The notes: generated by a model not told the origin, from the sequence alone. DNA of 64,000 nt from Bacillaceae bacterium S4-13-56 (GCA_040191315.1 JAWJLM010000001.1:124001-188000), one strand, 5' to 3'. Counted from the stretch's first letter, positions 30,934-39,445 are shown. A program made the numbers and translations.

Positions 30934-31208
30934 TTGGTTCATTAACGGTGGAGTGTCTCTTATATAATCCTCAATCATTGAAGGATAAACGTTCCATAAT
31001 TAAAAAAGTACAGTCAAGGGCAAGCAAGGATTTAAATGTCGCTGTCAGTGAACTGGATTTTCAAAACCTCTGGCAGCGAACACTCCTTGGATTTGTAACG
31101 ATATCCAGTTCAAAAACACCGGCAGAAAAAGAGCTTCAGCGAGTCATTTCTATTTTGGAATCCTTTCCGGAATTAGAAATTACCTCAACCCATTTTGAAT
31201 GGTACTAG
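30930..31208 (+). CDS. ylxP: YlxP, DUF503 family protein
   Basis: This 92-residue protein is of the DUF503/YlxP family, usually found between infB and rbfA. The family start [29 protein letters not shown] is present, with [23 protein letters not shown] in the centre. It overlaps infB by 4 nt (ATGA). Function is uncertain; a role in 30S assembly has been suggested for homologues. Confidence 0.92.
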   Translation: MIGSLTVECLLYNPQSLKDKRSIIKKVQSRASKDLNVAVSELDFQNLWQRTLLGFVTISSSKTPAEKELQRVISILESFPELEITSTHFEWY

Positions 31209-31236
31209 CTCTTACTTATCATAAGGGGTGAGAACC

Positions 31237-31587
31237 ATGAGTGATTTACGTGCAAACCGTGTTGGTGAACAGATTCAAAAGGAATTAGGAGAAATTATTA
31301 GCCGAAGAATTAAAGACCCTAGAGTTGGATTCGTCACTGTCACGGAAGTTAAAGTGACGGGAGATTTGCAGCAGGCTAAAGTATATATCACTGTTCTTGG
31401 AGATGATGATCAAAAGCAAGATACCCTTAAAGGGCTCGCTAAAGCTAAAGGATTTATTCGATCTGAAATAGGCAAAAGAATTCGACTCCGTAAAACTCCA
31501 GATATTACATTTGAATTTGACGAAGCAACGGATTATGGAAATCGGATTGAGTCTATTTTACGGGAACTAAATCAACCAGGATCATAG
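31237..31587 (+). CDS. rbfA: RbfA, ribosome-binding factor A
   Basis: RbfA is a KH-type 30S maturation factor acting on the 16S 5' helix. It has [17 protein letters not shown] at the start, the [25 protein letters not shown] block, and [17 protein letters not shown] near the end. The ATG at 31237 follows AAGGGGTG; two extra in-frame codons lie upstream. 116 residues, normal. Confidence 0.97.
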   Translation: MSDLRANRVGEQIQKELGEIISRRIKDPRVGFVTVTEVKVTGDLQQAKVYITVLGDDDQKQDTLKGLAKAKGFIRSEIGKRIRLRKTPDITFEFDEATDYGNRIESILRELNQPGS

Positions 31588-31665
31588 ATCTTGAAAAAGG
31601 AGTACATTCAAAGGATAGGACGTGAGTGTTCTATCCTTTTGTATGGTTTAAAAGAGGTGATTTAG

Positions 31666-32565
31666 ATGAACGGTATTTTGCCTTTATGGAAAGAAAGAGG
31701 GCTAACTTCGCATGATTGTGTGATGAGGCTTAGAAAAATACTAAAAATGAAGGCTATTGGTCATACTGGTACACTTGACCCCGAAGTAGAGGGAGTACTC
31801 CCCATATGTATTGGAAGGGCAACAAAAGTGGCTGCTTACTTAACTGATTCTCCAAAAGAGTATGAAGCTCAAGTTACCATAGGGACTGCGACTGAAACAG
31901 AGGATCAAACAGGAGAAATCATTGAAAAAACGGCGGATGTTCCTTGGATTGATAAAAAGGAGATTCTTGCAGTCCTGCAAACCTTTGTGGGAGAAATCAC
32001 CCAAGTTCCTCCAATGTATTCAGCCGTAAAAGTAAATGGAAAAAGGCTGTATGAATATGCAAGAGAAGGTAAAATAGTAAAGCGTCCCGAAAGAAAAGTA
32101 ACTATTTATAACATCAGCCTTATTTCTGACCCATTTAAAGATAACGACGGATTCCATTTTTCCATAAAAGTAAAATGTTCAAAAGGTACATATATTCGAA
32201 CTCTTTGTGTTGATATTGGGAAAACTTTAGGGTATCCTTCTCATATGTCGAAACTTGTTCGAACAAAAGCAGGCGGCTTCGATATTAGTCACACAATGAC
32301 CTTAGAAGAAGTGAAACAGAAGCTAGAAGAGAATAAACTAGAAGAAAGTTTATATCCAATGGATAGGGGAGTAGAACACTTGCCTTTTCTTAAGGTTAAT
32401 GAAACGGTTCAAAAACAAGTTATGAATGGACGAGTTCTTCCAATTCCTGAAAATATTCCTAAATCTGATCCTTTTCGTATGATAGGAGTAGATGGGACTA
32501 CCATTGCTCTGTATCAAAAACATCCAGAAAAGCAAGGCTTAATAAAACCAGTACGTGTATTCTAA
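31666..32565 (+). CDS. truB: TruB, tRNA pseudouridine-55 synthase
   Basis: TruB makes pseudouridine 55 in the T loop of tRNAs. The catalytic Asp is in GHTGTLDPEVEGVLPICIGRATK (~residue 39). PPMYSAVKVNGKRLYEYAREG and CSKGTYIRTLCVDIG follow, with a C-terminal PUA-like domain. The 299 residues are normal. One family difference: the usual DPxAxGVL reads DPEVEGVL here, which is also common in bacilli. It follows rbfA by 78 nt and precedes ribF, separated by a family A repeat. Confidence 0.96.
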   Translation: MNGILPLWKERGLTSHDCVMRLRKILKMKAIGHTGTLDPEVEGVLPICIGRATKVAAYLTDSPKEYEAQVTIGTATETEDQTGEIIEKTADVPWIDKKEILAVLQTFVGEITQVPPMYSAVKVNGKRLYEYAREGKIVKRPERKVTIYNISLISDPFKDNDGFHFSIKVKCSKGTYIRTLCVDIGKTLGYPSHMSKLVRTKAGGFDISHTMTLEEVKQKLEENKLEESLYPMDRGVEHLPFLKVNETVQKQVMNGRVLPIPENIPKSDPFRMIGVDGTTIALYQKHPEKQGLIKPVRVF

Positions 32566-32592
32566 TAACAAGTAACATCTATGGTGCTCATT

Positions 32593-32764
32593 TTTATCCT
32601 GCATGAAAAGGTAGTAATGCCCACCTCAGATTATAAGAAAAACGATAAGAGTAGATGGGGGATAAACTCCCCATAAATGTTGATTGGTCTAAGGGCCCTT
32701 AGGTCATAGCCTTGGGCACAAACCATCAGTAGGGGCCTCCACTAATTGAAGTTTCACTTTATAA
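32593..32764 (+). repeat. Family A repeat, copy without nested insertion
   Basis: About 172 bp fill the truB-ribF gap. It aligns along its length with the copy at 34294: left end TATCCTGCATGAA, a stem pairing CCCACCTC with GAGTAGATGGG, GGATAAACT, TTGATTGGT, CTTAGGTCATA, and the right end GAAGTTTCACTTTAT. The central hairpin around TAGGTCATA differs but can still pair (GCCC with GGGC). It ends 15 nt before the ribF start. Confidence 0.8.
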
Positions 32765-32779
32765 AAGTTGGTGAAAGTT

Positions 32780-33715
32780 TTGAAAACTATTTATTTAGAA
32801 AATCATCAAGTGATAGATTCAAACCAATTTCCGCCAGTAGTCCTTGCTATTGGATATTTTGATGGTGTACATTTAGGTCATCAACAAGTGATTAAAAAAG
32901 CCGTTGAAATTGCACAGGAAAAAGGTTTGGATAGTGCTGTTATGACATTTTTTCCGCATCCCTCCGTTGTCTTAAAGAGAGAGAAACCTCATACTAGATA
33001 CATTTCACCCATTGTGGATAAGAAAGAATTAATGAAATCTCTAGGGGTGGAGCACTTATATTTAGTTCATTTTACAGAGGAATTAGCTAATTTATTGCCA
33101 CAAGAATTTGTTGATCGCTTCTTTATTGATTTACAAGTGAAGCATGTTGTCGCAGGATTTGATTTTTCTTATGGCAGATTAGGCAAAGGGACAATGGAAA
33201 CTCTTCCTTTCCACTCTAGAGGAGCCTTTGAACAAACTACGATTAATCAAGTTAATGATCAAGTTGGGAAAATTAGTTCTACTCGGATACGAAATGCTTT
33301 AGTTAATGGAAAAATAGAGGAAGCAAATTTTTTGTTGGGACGGCCATATTATATTAAGGGCAAAGTAGTTCTAGGAGATCAAAGAGGGAGAACTATTGGA
33401 GTTCCCACAGCCAATATTCATATGGATGGTGAGTATTTTATTCCAAGAACAGGCGTATATGCGGTTACAGTTGAAATAGACGGAAAATCTTTTACTGGAA
33501 TGGCGAATTTAGGATATAAGCCCACCTTTCATTCCGACAAAAATGAACCTATCTTAGAGGTTCACCTATTTGATGTTCATAAAGACTTATATGATCGAAT
33601 TTTGAAGGTTGAATTTCATCGATTTATTCGAGATGAAAAGAAATTTTCTGGCATTGATGAATTAATTAAACAAATAAAAGAGGATGAAGAAAAAATCCGC
33701 TTGTTTTTTAGCTGA
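32780..33715 (+). CDS. ribF: RibF, bifunctional riboflavin kinase/FAD synthetase
   Basis: RibF converts riboflavin to FMN and then FAD. The N-terminal adenylyltransferase domain has GYFDGVHLGHQ (~residue 25) and SSTRIRNAL. The C-terminal kinase domain has the GRPYYIKGKVVLGDQRGRTIGVPTANI block and GVYAVTVEIDG. I chose TTG 32780, giving MKTIYLEN as in B. subtilis. GTG 32771 and TTG 32768 are in-frame alternatives, so the start is uncertain. There is no FMN riboswitch upstream; a family A repeat fills the leader. Confidence 0.94.
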   Translation: MKTIYLENHQVIDSNQFPPVVLAIGYFDGVHLGHQQVIKKAVEIAQEKGLDSAVMTFFPHPSVVLKREKPHTRYISPIVDKKELMKSLGVEHLYLVHFTEELANLLPQEFVDRFFIDLQVKHVVAGFDFSYGRLGKGTMETLPFHSRGAFEQTTINQVNDQVGKISSTRIRNALVNGKIEEANFLLGRPYYIKGKVVLGDQRGRTIGVPTANIHMDGEYFIPRTGVYAVTVEIDGKSFTGMANLGYKPTFHSDKNEPILEVHLFDVHKDLYDRILKVEFHRFIRDEKKFSGIDELIKQIKEDEEKIRLFFS

Positions 33716-33748
33716 TTTTCTGAAAGCATGGATGAAATGAACTTATAC

Positions 33749-33777
33749 TTGCTTTTTTATCTGAAAAGAGGTAATCT
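33749..33777 (+). promoter_or_regulatory. Sigma-A promoter for rpsO
   Basis: TTGCTT, 17 nt, TAATCT. The start would be near 33784, giving a leader of ~83 nt. Confidence 0.65.
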
Positions 33778-33784
33778 AGTATCC

Positions 33785-33857
33785 GTACTAGAAAACCATT
33801 GCTTGGCAAGACGAATCACCGACGCTTGCTCGGCAATTGGGGATTAACTATTAGGAG
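33785..33857 (+). promoter_or_regulatory. Structured rpsO leader (S15 autoregulation candidate)
   Basis: CCATTGC (33796-33802) can pair with GCAATTGG (33833-33840) with a bulge. It encloses CCGA (33819-33822) and TCGG (33830-33833), which close a 7-nt loop, and a TTGG/CAAG segment. This multi-helix fold just upstream of the AGGAGGTG ribosome site fits the S15-binding leaders known from Bacillus and Geobacillus. My fold is by eye. Confidence 0.5.
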
Positions 33858-33866
33858 GTGAAAAGG

Positions 33867-34136
33867 ATGGCTATTACTCAAGAACGTAAAAATCAAATCA
33901 TTGAGGAATACAAGACTCATGATCAAGACACTGGATCTCCTGAGGTTCAGATTGCTGTCCTTACGGAACAGATCAATACGCTAAATGAGCACTTGCGTAC
34001 CCATAAGAAGGATCATCATTCACGTCGTGGTCTTCTTAAAATGGTTGGTAAGCGTCGTAACCTTTTGAATTACTTACGTAATAAAGATGTTACACGTTAC
34101 CGTGAACTTATCCAAAAGCTAGGATTACGTCGTTAG
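33867..34136 (+). CDS. rpsO: 30S ribosomal protein S15
   Basis: S15 binds the 16S central domain early in assembly and often represses its own mRNA. The 89-residue helical protein has the family blocks [38 protein letters not shown] and NLLNYLR, ending KLGLRR. The ATG at 33867 lies 7 nt behind AGGAGGTG. It has its own promoter and terminator, followed by pnp, the classic rpsO-pnp order. Confidence 0.98.
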   Translation: MAITQERKNQIIEEYKTHDQDTGSPEVQIAVLTEQINTLNEHLRTHKKDHHSRRGLLKMVGKRRNLLNYLRNKDVTRYRELIQKLGLRR

Positions 34137-34138
34137 TA

Positions 34139-34165
34139 AAAGCGGGATTATTCCCGCTTTTTCTA
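34139..34165 (+). terminator. Terminator after rpsO
   Basis: AAGCGGG and CCCGCTT with an ATTATT loop, then TTTTCT. It is a strong intrinsic terminator. Confidence 0.88.
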
Positions 34166-34293
34166 TAGCATGAAACTGAAAGTAAAAAAAGAATTTAATC
34201 TACTTTTGAAAGAACTTCATGATCCTAACAAAGGATTATTATAGAATTTTACATAGACATCGTAGATTAAGTCCAAAATGAAACTGTAAACCA
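34166..34293. other. Gap between rpsO terminator and family A repeat
   Basis: AT-rich, no gene seen. ATCCT and AGGAT at ~34222-34235 form a small hairpin, followed by a TATTATAGAAT that could be a -10 element, but no good -35 is present. The pnp promoter is therefore not located. Confidence 0.35.
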
Positions 34294-34540
34294 TTTATCC
34301 CACATGAACGGGCAGCCAACCATGAAGCAAGCTTCATCAACAAGGATGAAGAAATTTAATGTTTTATTTTCATGGCAGTAATACCCCCAACTCAAGTTTT
34401 AAGTGAAACGAAAAGAGTAGGTGGGAGATAAACTGCCCGCAAATGTCCGATTGGTTCAAGTGCCTTTAGGTCATACCCTTAGGGTGCTAACAATCAACGG
34501 GGGATGAAGAAAACTCACTAATTCAAGTTTCACTTTATTT
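34294..34540 (+). repeat. Family A repeat, full copy with nested insertion
   Basis: A ~247-bp structured element occupies the pnp leader. CGGGCAG (34309-34315) pairs with CTGCCCG (34433-34439), and ACCCCC pairs partly with GGTGGG inside. CCTTTAGG and CCTTAGGG flank TCATA and pair with one mismatch. GATTG pairs with CAATC. The loop AAGTGAAAC (34401-34409) is complementary to GTTTCACTT (34527-34535) at the right end. A ~63-bp insertion (34316-34378) interrupts the left arm. It ends 26 nt before the pnp ATG. Confidence 0.8.
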
Positions 34541-34565
34541 ACATTGTTTGAGAGGAGTTAGACAA

Positions 34566-36686
34566 ATGGCAGAGAATAAACAAGTTTTCTCTATTGAAGT
34601 TGCAGGACGCTTATTAACTGTAGAAGTCGGTGAACTTGCCAAGCAAGCCAATGGCGCCTGCATGATTCGTTATGGAGATACATCGGTTTTATCAACTGCA
34701 ACTGGTTCAAAAGAACCTAAGGATCTTCCTTTTTTCCCATTAACTGTGAATTATGAGGAGCGTCTTTATGCAGTAGGTAAAATCCCTGGCGGTTTTATTA
34801 AAAGAGAAGGAAGACCAAGTGAAAAAGCGGTGTTGGCATCTCGTCTGATAGACCGTCCGATTCGTCCTCTTTTTCCAGATGGATTTCGAAATGACGTACA
34901 AGTCATTAGTATCGTAATGAGTGTGGACCAAGACTGTTCTTCAGAAATGGCAGCTATGCTTGGGTCTTCGCTAGCTCTATCTATTTCTGATATTCCTTTT
35001 GGTGGCCCTATAGCAGGTGTTATAGTTGGCCGTGTAGATGGCGAATTCATCATTAACCCAACAGTGGATCAAGAAGAGAAAAGTGATATTTACCTCAGCG
35101 TCGCAGGTACGAAAGACGCTGTAAACATGGTAGAAGCTGAAGCTAAAGAAGTTCCAGAAGATGTTATGCTTGAGGCCATCATGTTTGGACATGAAGAAAT
35201 TAAGCGTCTTATTGCTTTTCAAGAAAAAATTGTTGCTCAAGTTGGTAAAGAAAAAATGCAAGTAAAACTTCTTGAAACTCCTAAAGATTTGGAAGAAGAA
35301 GTTTCCGATAAAGCAAAGGAAAAGCTTCTTCGTGCGATTCGAGTAGAAGAAAAACATGCTCGTGAAGATGCGATTTCAGAAGTGAAAAAAGAAATTGTTT
35401 CTCAGTACGAAAAAGAAGAAGCAGATGAAGAAAAGATTAAATTGGTTGAAAAGATTTTAGATAAAATGGTAAAAGAAGAAGTTCGCCGACTCATTACAAA
35501 GGAAAAAGTACGTCCCGATGGTCGAAAAATCGATGAAATACGTCCATTATCCTCTAGAGTAGGCATTTTACCAAGAACACATGGTTCTGGATTATTTACG
35601 CGTGGACAAACTCAAGCGTTAAGTATCTGTACTCTTGGCGCGCTTGGTGATGTTCAAATTCTAGATGGCCTTGATTTAGAAGAATCCAAACGTTTTATGC
35701 ACCATTACAACTTTCCATCCTTCAGTGTAGGTGAAACAGGTCCAATACGTGGTCCAGGTCGCCGTGAAATTGGGCATGGAGCACTTGGCGAACGTGCTTT
35801 AGAGCAAGTGATTCCAGATGAAAAAGAGTTCCCTTATACAATTCGTTTAGTCTCGGAAGTTTTAGAATCAAATGGTTCAACTTCTCAAGCAAGTATTTGT
35901 GCGAGTACACTTGCGATGATGGATGCAGGGGTTCCTATTAAAGCTCCTGTTGCGGGAATTGCTATGGGTCTTGTTAAATCTGGTGAGGATTACACCATTC
36001 TTACAGATATTCAAGGAATGGAAGATTTTCTTGGAGACATGGACTTTAAGGTTGCTGGAACTGAGAAGGGTGTAACTGCTTTACAAATGGATATCAAGAT
36101 TGAAGGTCTTTCTAGAGAAATTTTAGATGAGGCTCTACATCAAGCAAGAGTTGGACGTCTTGAAATCTTAAAGCATATGCTTTCAACTTTAAATCAGCCG
36201 CGTACAGAGCTTTCAACTTATGCTCCTAAGATACTAACTATGGCTATTAAACCTGATAAAATTCGAGATGTCATTGGCCCAAGTGGCAAGCAGATCAATA
36301 AAATCATTGAAGAAACAGGCGTTAAGATTGATATTGAACAGGATGGTTCAGTCTTCATCTCAAGCATCGATTCAGAAATGAATGAAAAGGCAAAGAAAAT
36401 TATTGAAGATATTGTACGCGAGGTACAAGTAGGACAAACCTACCTCGGAACAGTCAAACGAATTGAAAAATTTGGTGCTTTTGTTGAGATCTTCAGTGGA
36501 AAAGAAGGGCTTGTTCACATTTCTGAAGTTGCCGAGGAAAGAATTAATAAAGTAGAAGATGTATTGTCAATTGGTGATAAGATTCTTGTCAAAGTGAAGG
36601 AAATAGATCGCCAAGGTCGAGTTAACCTTTCTAGAAAAGCTATTCTTTTAGAGCAGAAAGAAAGGGAACAATCAGCAAAATCCTAA
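34566..36686 (+). CDS. pnp: Polynucleotide phosphorylase
   Basis: PNPase is the 3'-5' phosphorolytic exonuclease of the RNA degradosome, which in bacilli includes RNase Y (rny at the right edge). It has two RNase PH domains (residues ~1-215 and ~310-540) joined by a helical domain. KH ([15 protein letters not shown], ~560) and S1 (~620-690, [18 protein letters not shown]) domains follow. The active-site block [14 protein letters not shown] is intact. The ATG at 34566 follows GAGAGGAG. 706 residues. Confidence 0.98.
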   Translation: MAENKQVFSIEVAGRLLTVEVGELAKQANGACMIRYGDTSVLSTATGSKEPKDLPFFPLTVNYEERLYAVGKIPGGFIKREGRPSEKAVLASRLIDRPIRPLFPDGFRNDVQVISIVMSVDQDCSSEMAAMLGSSLALSISDIPFGGPIAGVIVGRVDGEFIINPTVDQEEKSDIYLSVAGTKDAVNMVEAEAKEVPEDVMLEAIMFGHEEIKRLIAFQEKIVAQVGKEKMQVKLLETPKDLEEEVSDKAKEKLLRAIRVEEKHAREDAISEVKKEIVSQYEKEEADEEKIKLVEKILDKMVKEEVRRLITKEKVRPDGRKIDEIRPLSSRVGILPRTHGSGLFTRGQTQALSICTLGALGDVQILDGLDLEESKRFMHHYNFPSFSVGETGPIRGPGRREIGHGALGERALEQVIPDEKEFPYTIRLVSEVLESNGSTSQASICASTLAMMDAGVPIKAPVAGIAMGLVKSGEDYTILTDIQGMEDFLGDMDFKVAGTEKGVTALQMDIKIEGLSREILDEALHQARVGRLEILKHMLSTLNQPRTELSTYAPKILTMAIKPDKIRDVIGPSGKQINKIIEETGVKIDIEQDGSVFISSIDSEMNEKAKKIIEDIVREVQVGQTYLGTVKRIEKFGAFVEIFSGKEGLVHISEVAEERINKVEDVLSIGDKILVKVKEIDRQGRVNLSRKAILLEQKEREQSAKS

Positions 36687-36705
36687 AATATAGCTTAAAG
36701 AATGG

Positions 36706-36735
36706 AAAGAAGCTGGCTATCCAGTTTCTTTTTTA
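36706..36735 (+). terminator. Terminator after pnp
   Basis: AAGAAGCTGG and CCAGTTTCTT with a CTAT loop, then TTTTT. A second, longer inverted repeat follows at 36742. Confidence 0.8.
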
Positions 36736-36741
36736 CATACT

Positions 36742-36789
36742 ATACTATTAGAAAAAGCTCACCATCTGGCGAGCTTTTTCTAATAGTAT
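36742..36789. repeat. Perfect 19-bp inverted repeat with 10-nt loop
   Basis: ATACTATTAGAAAAAGCTC is repeated in inverse as GAGCTTTTTCTAATAGTAT around ACCATCTGGC. Both flanks are A/T runs, so it could terminate in either direction. The core AAGCTC/GAGCTT resembles the hairpin at 39414 (AAGTTCGCC with GGCGAGCTT). Confidence 0.85.
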
Positions 36790-36797
36790 CAGCTATT

Positions 36798-36810
36798 TAT
36801 CCCGCATGAA
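36798..36810 (+). repeat. Possible remnant of family A left end
   Basis: TATCCCGCATGAA is identical to the left end at 25973 and nearly so to the others, but nothing after it matches. At 13 bases it may be coincidence. Confidence 0.35.
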
Positions 36811-36842
36811 TGGTTCTATTTTCGTTCTTATCTTTTTGGTAT

Positions 36843-36868
36843 ACCTTGTCCTCCTCTTTCATACGTTA
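36843..36868 (+). promoter_or_regulatory. Possible sporulation (sigma-E/K type) promoter for ylxY
   Basis: CATACGTTA fits CATANNNTA and has AC 15 nt upstream. It lies only 20 nt before the start codon, so the leader would hold little more than the GGAGGGGGG ribosome site. Tentative. Confidence 0.3.
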
Positions 36869-36887
36869 TACGGAGGGGGGAAGGTGA

Positions 36888-37838
36888 ATGGGAAAGAAAT
36901 ATGTTCATTTTCTAGTATTTATTTTATTTGCTTATCTATCTTGGAATGCCTATGATAATCCATATACAGAAAGCTACATTGATGCCTTAGAAACAGTACC
37001 AGTAACTTCCAATCAACAAGAACAAGAACTTATGAATAAAATTAAAGAAATAGGTGCTCAATATGAAGAGGAGCCAAAGGATGCAGTGATTGACAAAGTA
37101 TGGAAAAAAATCCCGGGATATAATGGGTTAAAACTAGATGTGGAAGAATCTTATAATCAAATGAAAGAAAAAGGGAAGTTTGATAAGAACTTACTATCAT
37201 TTCGTGAAGTTGAGCCTGAGATCTCTCTGAATGAATTACCACCTGCTCCGATCTATAGGGGAAATCCTAATAAGAATATGGTTTCCTTAATGATTAATGT
37301 GTCATGGGGAAGGGAGCATATTCCCGCTATGCTTCAAGCACTTAAGGATCAAAAAGTAAAAGCAACATTTTTCATAGAAGGAAAGTGGGCTCAAGAACAT
37401 GAAGAAGATGTCAAACTTATTTTAGAAGAAGGACATGAGATTGGAAATCATGCCTATAACCATCCGGATCTTCGAACAAAATCAATAAGTGAAATAAGAC
37501 AACAGTTAGAGCAAACCAACGAAATCCTAGAAAGCATTACTGGTGAAGTGCCTACGCTATTTGCTCCTCCTAGTGGAGCATTTACCCAAGATGTAGTAGA
37601 GGTTGCTTCAAGTTTAGGAATGGAAACCATCCTTTGGACAGCGGATACAATTGATTGGAAAAAGCCTACTGAGCACGTCATGATAAAAAGAGTTATGGAC
37701 AAAATTGATAACGGAACACTCATTCTTATGCATCCTACACCAGTAATGGCTAATGGATTAGAGGAACTAATTTTGAAAATTAAAGAAAAAGAGTATAGAA
37801 TAGGTACTGTAACAAATACATTAAGTGAAAAGCGGTAA
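36888..37838 (+). CDS. ylxY: YlxY, NodB-fold polysaccharide deacetylase homologue
   Basis: This 316-residue exported or membrane-anchored protein has an N-terminal hydrophobic segment (~residues 5-18), a polar linker, and a NodB/deacetylase fold from ~residue 125. The zinc His pair survives in GHEIGNHAYNHPDL. The usual catalytic Asp motif (TFDDG) reads MINVSWG, so the acid/base Asp is missing. FAPPSGAF and LMHPT stand for motifs 3 and 5. The same loss is, from memory, a trait of YlxY proteins, so it may be inactive or altered. Its position after pnp and before mlpA matches B. subtilis. Confidence 0.88.
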   Translation: MGKKYVHFLVFILFAYLSWNAYDNPYTESYIDALETVPVTSNQQEQELMNKIKEIGAQYEEEPKDAVIDKVWKKIPGYNGLKLDVEESYNQMKEKGKFDKNLLSFREVEPEISLNELPPAPIYRGNPNKNMVSLMINVSWGREHIPAMLQALKDQKVKATFFIEGKWAQEHEEDVKLILEEGHEIGNHAYNHPDLRTKSISEIRQQLEQTNEILESITGEVPTLFAPPSGAFTQDVVEVASSLGMETILWTADTIDWKKPTEHVMIKRVMDKIDNGTLILMHPTPVMANGLEELILKIKEKEYRIGTVTNTLSEKR

Positions 37839-37858
37839 AATGTGTAGGAGGAAGTAAC

Positions 37859-39085
37859 TTGGTAAAAAAACATACTTGTCCAAATGGACTACGTGTCGTA
37901 CTTGAACAAATTCCAACCGTACGCTCGGCCACTATTGGAATTTGGGTATTAGCAGGATCCCGTAATGAAACGACTGAACAAAATGGAATTTCACACTTTA
38001 TTGAACATATGTTTTTTAAGGGAACAAAACATCGTACGGCAAAAGATATTGCTGAAGCATTTGATGCCATTGGTGGGCAGGTAAATGCATTTACATCAAA
38101 GGAGTATACCTGTTATTACTCAAAAGTACTTGATGAGCATGCATCATATGCCTTAGATGTATTATCCGATATGTTCTTTCACTCAACCTTTGATCCAAAC
38201 GAAATGGACAGGGAAAAAAAGGTTGTATTAGAAGAGATTAAGATGTATGATGACACACCAGATGATATTGTTCATGATTTATTAGCAAAGGCTTCTTTCG
38301 GTAATCATGCCTTGGCCTATCCGATTCTCGGAACAGAGGAAACGTTAACCTCTTTTAAATCCGAGGATTTAAGACAGTATATGAGTGATTATTATTCACC
38401 AGATCGTGTTGTTATTTCTGTAGCGGGAAATGTAGATGAGAGCTTCTTTAATGTAGTGGAAAAGAAATTTGGTACTTATGAGGGAAATTCAAGTACCAAA
38501 ATTACTTTTAAAGAAAAGAGCTTTAATTTTGATCACATTAAGAGAAAGAAGGAAACAGAGCAAGCGCATTTATGCATTGGATATCAAGGGCTGCCAATTG
38601 GAGATGAAGATATCTATAGCCTTATTGTCCTAAATAATGTTCTGGGAGGAAGTATGAGCTCTAGGTTATTTCAAGAGGTAAGGGAACAACGGGGGTTAGC
38701 TTATTCCATTTTTTCATACCATAGTTCATTTTTGGACAATGGCCTGCTAACGATTTATGGCGGGACCGGTAAGGATCAACTTTCAGAACTACGTGAAATA
38801 ATTGGGGTTACTGTAGAGAACTTAATTCAAAATGGCCTTTCAGATAAGGAACTATTAAATAGTAAGGAACAATTAAAGGGAAGTTTAATGCTCGGTCTTG
38901 AAAGTACAAACAGTAGGATGAGTCAAAACGGCAAGAATGAGCTACTACTTCAACGACATAGAACGATGGATGAAATAATTGATTTGATTCAGAAAGTCGA
39001 TCATAGCTCAATTAAAAGAGTCATGGATCATGTTTTTCAAGATGGATTCTCAAGTGCTGTCATTTCACCAATAGAAAACGAATAG
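37859..39085 (+). CDS. mlpA: M16 family zinc peptidase (MlpA/YmxG)
   Basis: This 408-residue processing-peptidase-like protein has the inverted zinc motif HFIEH (~residues 44-48) followed by MFFKGT, with the downstream zinc Glu region (EIKMYDDTPDDIVHD). The second half is the degenerate M16 domain. B. subtilis MlpA has been linked to control of the protease aprE, but the substrate is not known to me. The TTG start is supported by GTAGGAGGAAG just upstream. It follows ylxY by 20 nt. Confidence 0.9.
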   Translation: MVKKHTCPNGLRVVLEQIPTVRSATIGIWVLAGSRNETTEQNGISHFIEHMFFKGTKHRTAKDIAEAFDAIGGQVNAFTSKEYTCYYSKVLDEHASYALDVLSDMFFHSTFDPNEMDREKKVVLEEIKMYDDTPDDIVHDLLAKASFGNHALAYPILGTEETLTSFKSEDLRQYMSDYYSPDRVVISVAGNVDESFFNVVEKKFGTYEGNSSTKITFKEKSFNFDHIKRKKETEQAHLCIGYQGLPIGDEDIYSLIVLNNVLGGSMSSRLFQEVREQRGLAYSIFSYHSSFLDNGLLTIYGGTGKDQLSELREIIGVTVENLIQNGLSDKELLNSKEQLKGSLMLGLESTNSRMSQNGKNELLLQRHRTMDEIIDLIQKVDHSSIKRVMDHVFQDGFSSAVISPIENE

Positions 39086-39140
39086 ATCAATCATGCTTTT
39101 CGTTCCTTAGACATATAGTTGAGTAAAAGGAGGGAAAACC

Positions 39141-39377
39141 ATGAGATACAGTTCCTTAAGTCAAAAAGAAATTGTTGACGTAAATAAAGGTCTTAGGATG
39201 GGTCTTCTGGGCCAAACAGATTTGGAAATTGACGAAAAGACTGGTGAGATTCATGCTTTTGTAATTCCAAGTTATAAATGGTTTGGGATGAAAAAAGAAG
39301 GGAATCATGTTAGAATCCGATGGGATGACATTCAAACTATTGGGGAAGATATGATCATTCTTTCACCTAAATTATAA
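39141..39377 (+). CDS. ymxH: YlmC/YmxH family sporulation-associated protein
   Basis: This 78-residue single PRC-barrel-type protein of the YlmC/YmxH family starts MRYSSLSQKEIVDVNKG and ends IGEDMIIL, both standard. Family members are common in spore formers and of uncertain function. It has an AAAGGAGGG site. It sits between mlpA and the dipicolinate operon, as in B. subtilis, and is followed by a strong terminator. Confidence 0.9.
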   Translation: MRYSSLSQKEIVDVNKGLRMGLLGQTDLEIDEKTGEIHAFVIPSYKWFGMKKEGNHVRIRWDDIQTIGEDMIILSPKL

Positions 39378-39408
39378 AGGCGCTCAATTATTAGAGCGCC
39401 TTTTTTCA
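39377..39408 (+). terminator. Terminator after ymxH
   Basis: AAGGCGCTC and GAGCGCCTT with an AATTATTA loop and a T6 run. Strong. Confidence 0.9.
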
Positions 39409-39413
39409 TTTTC

Positions 39414-39441
39414 AGAAGTTCGCCAAACGGCGAGCTTTTCT
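39414..39441. repeat. Hairpin AAGTTCGCC/GGCGAGCTT
   Basis: A 9-bp stem with one G.U and an AAAC loop. It is similar in core to the inverted repeat at 36742, suggesting a small dispersed hairpin family. Confidence 0.55.
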
Positions 39442-39445
39442 TACA

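Noticed and set aside
32566-32779. FMN riboswitch before ribF
   Set aside because: The conserved AGGATCAC-type FMN aptamer segments are absent; the gap is filled by a family A repeat.
34294-34540. Family A as the RNA end of an IS200/IS605 TnpB element
   Set aside because: No tnpA or tnpB remnant lies near any copy in this window and no TTAC/TCAA-type ends are evident. It cannot be excluded without a genome search.
32593-34540. Family A copies as tRNA or other standard RNA genes
   Set aside because: No cloverleaf, CCA end or rRNA motif. The GGTTCAAGTGCC segment only superficially resembles a T arm.
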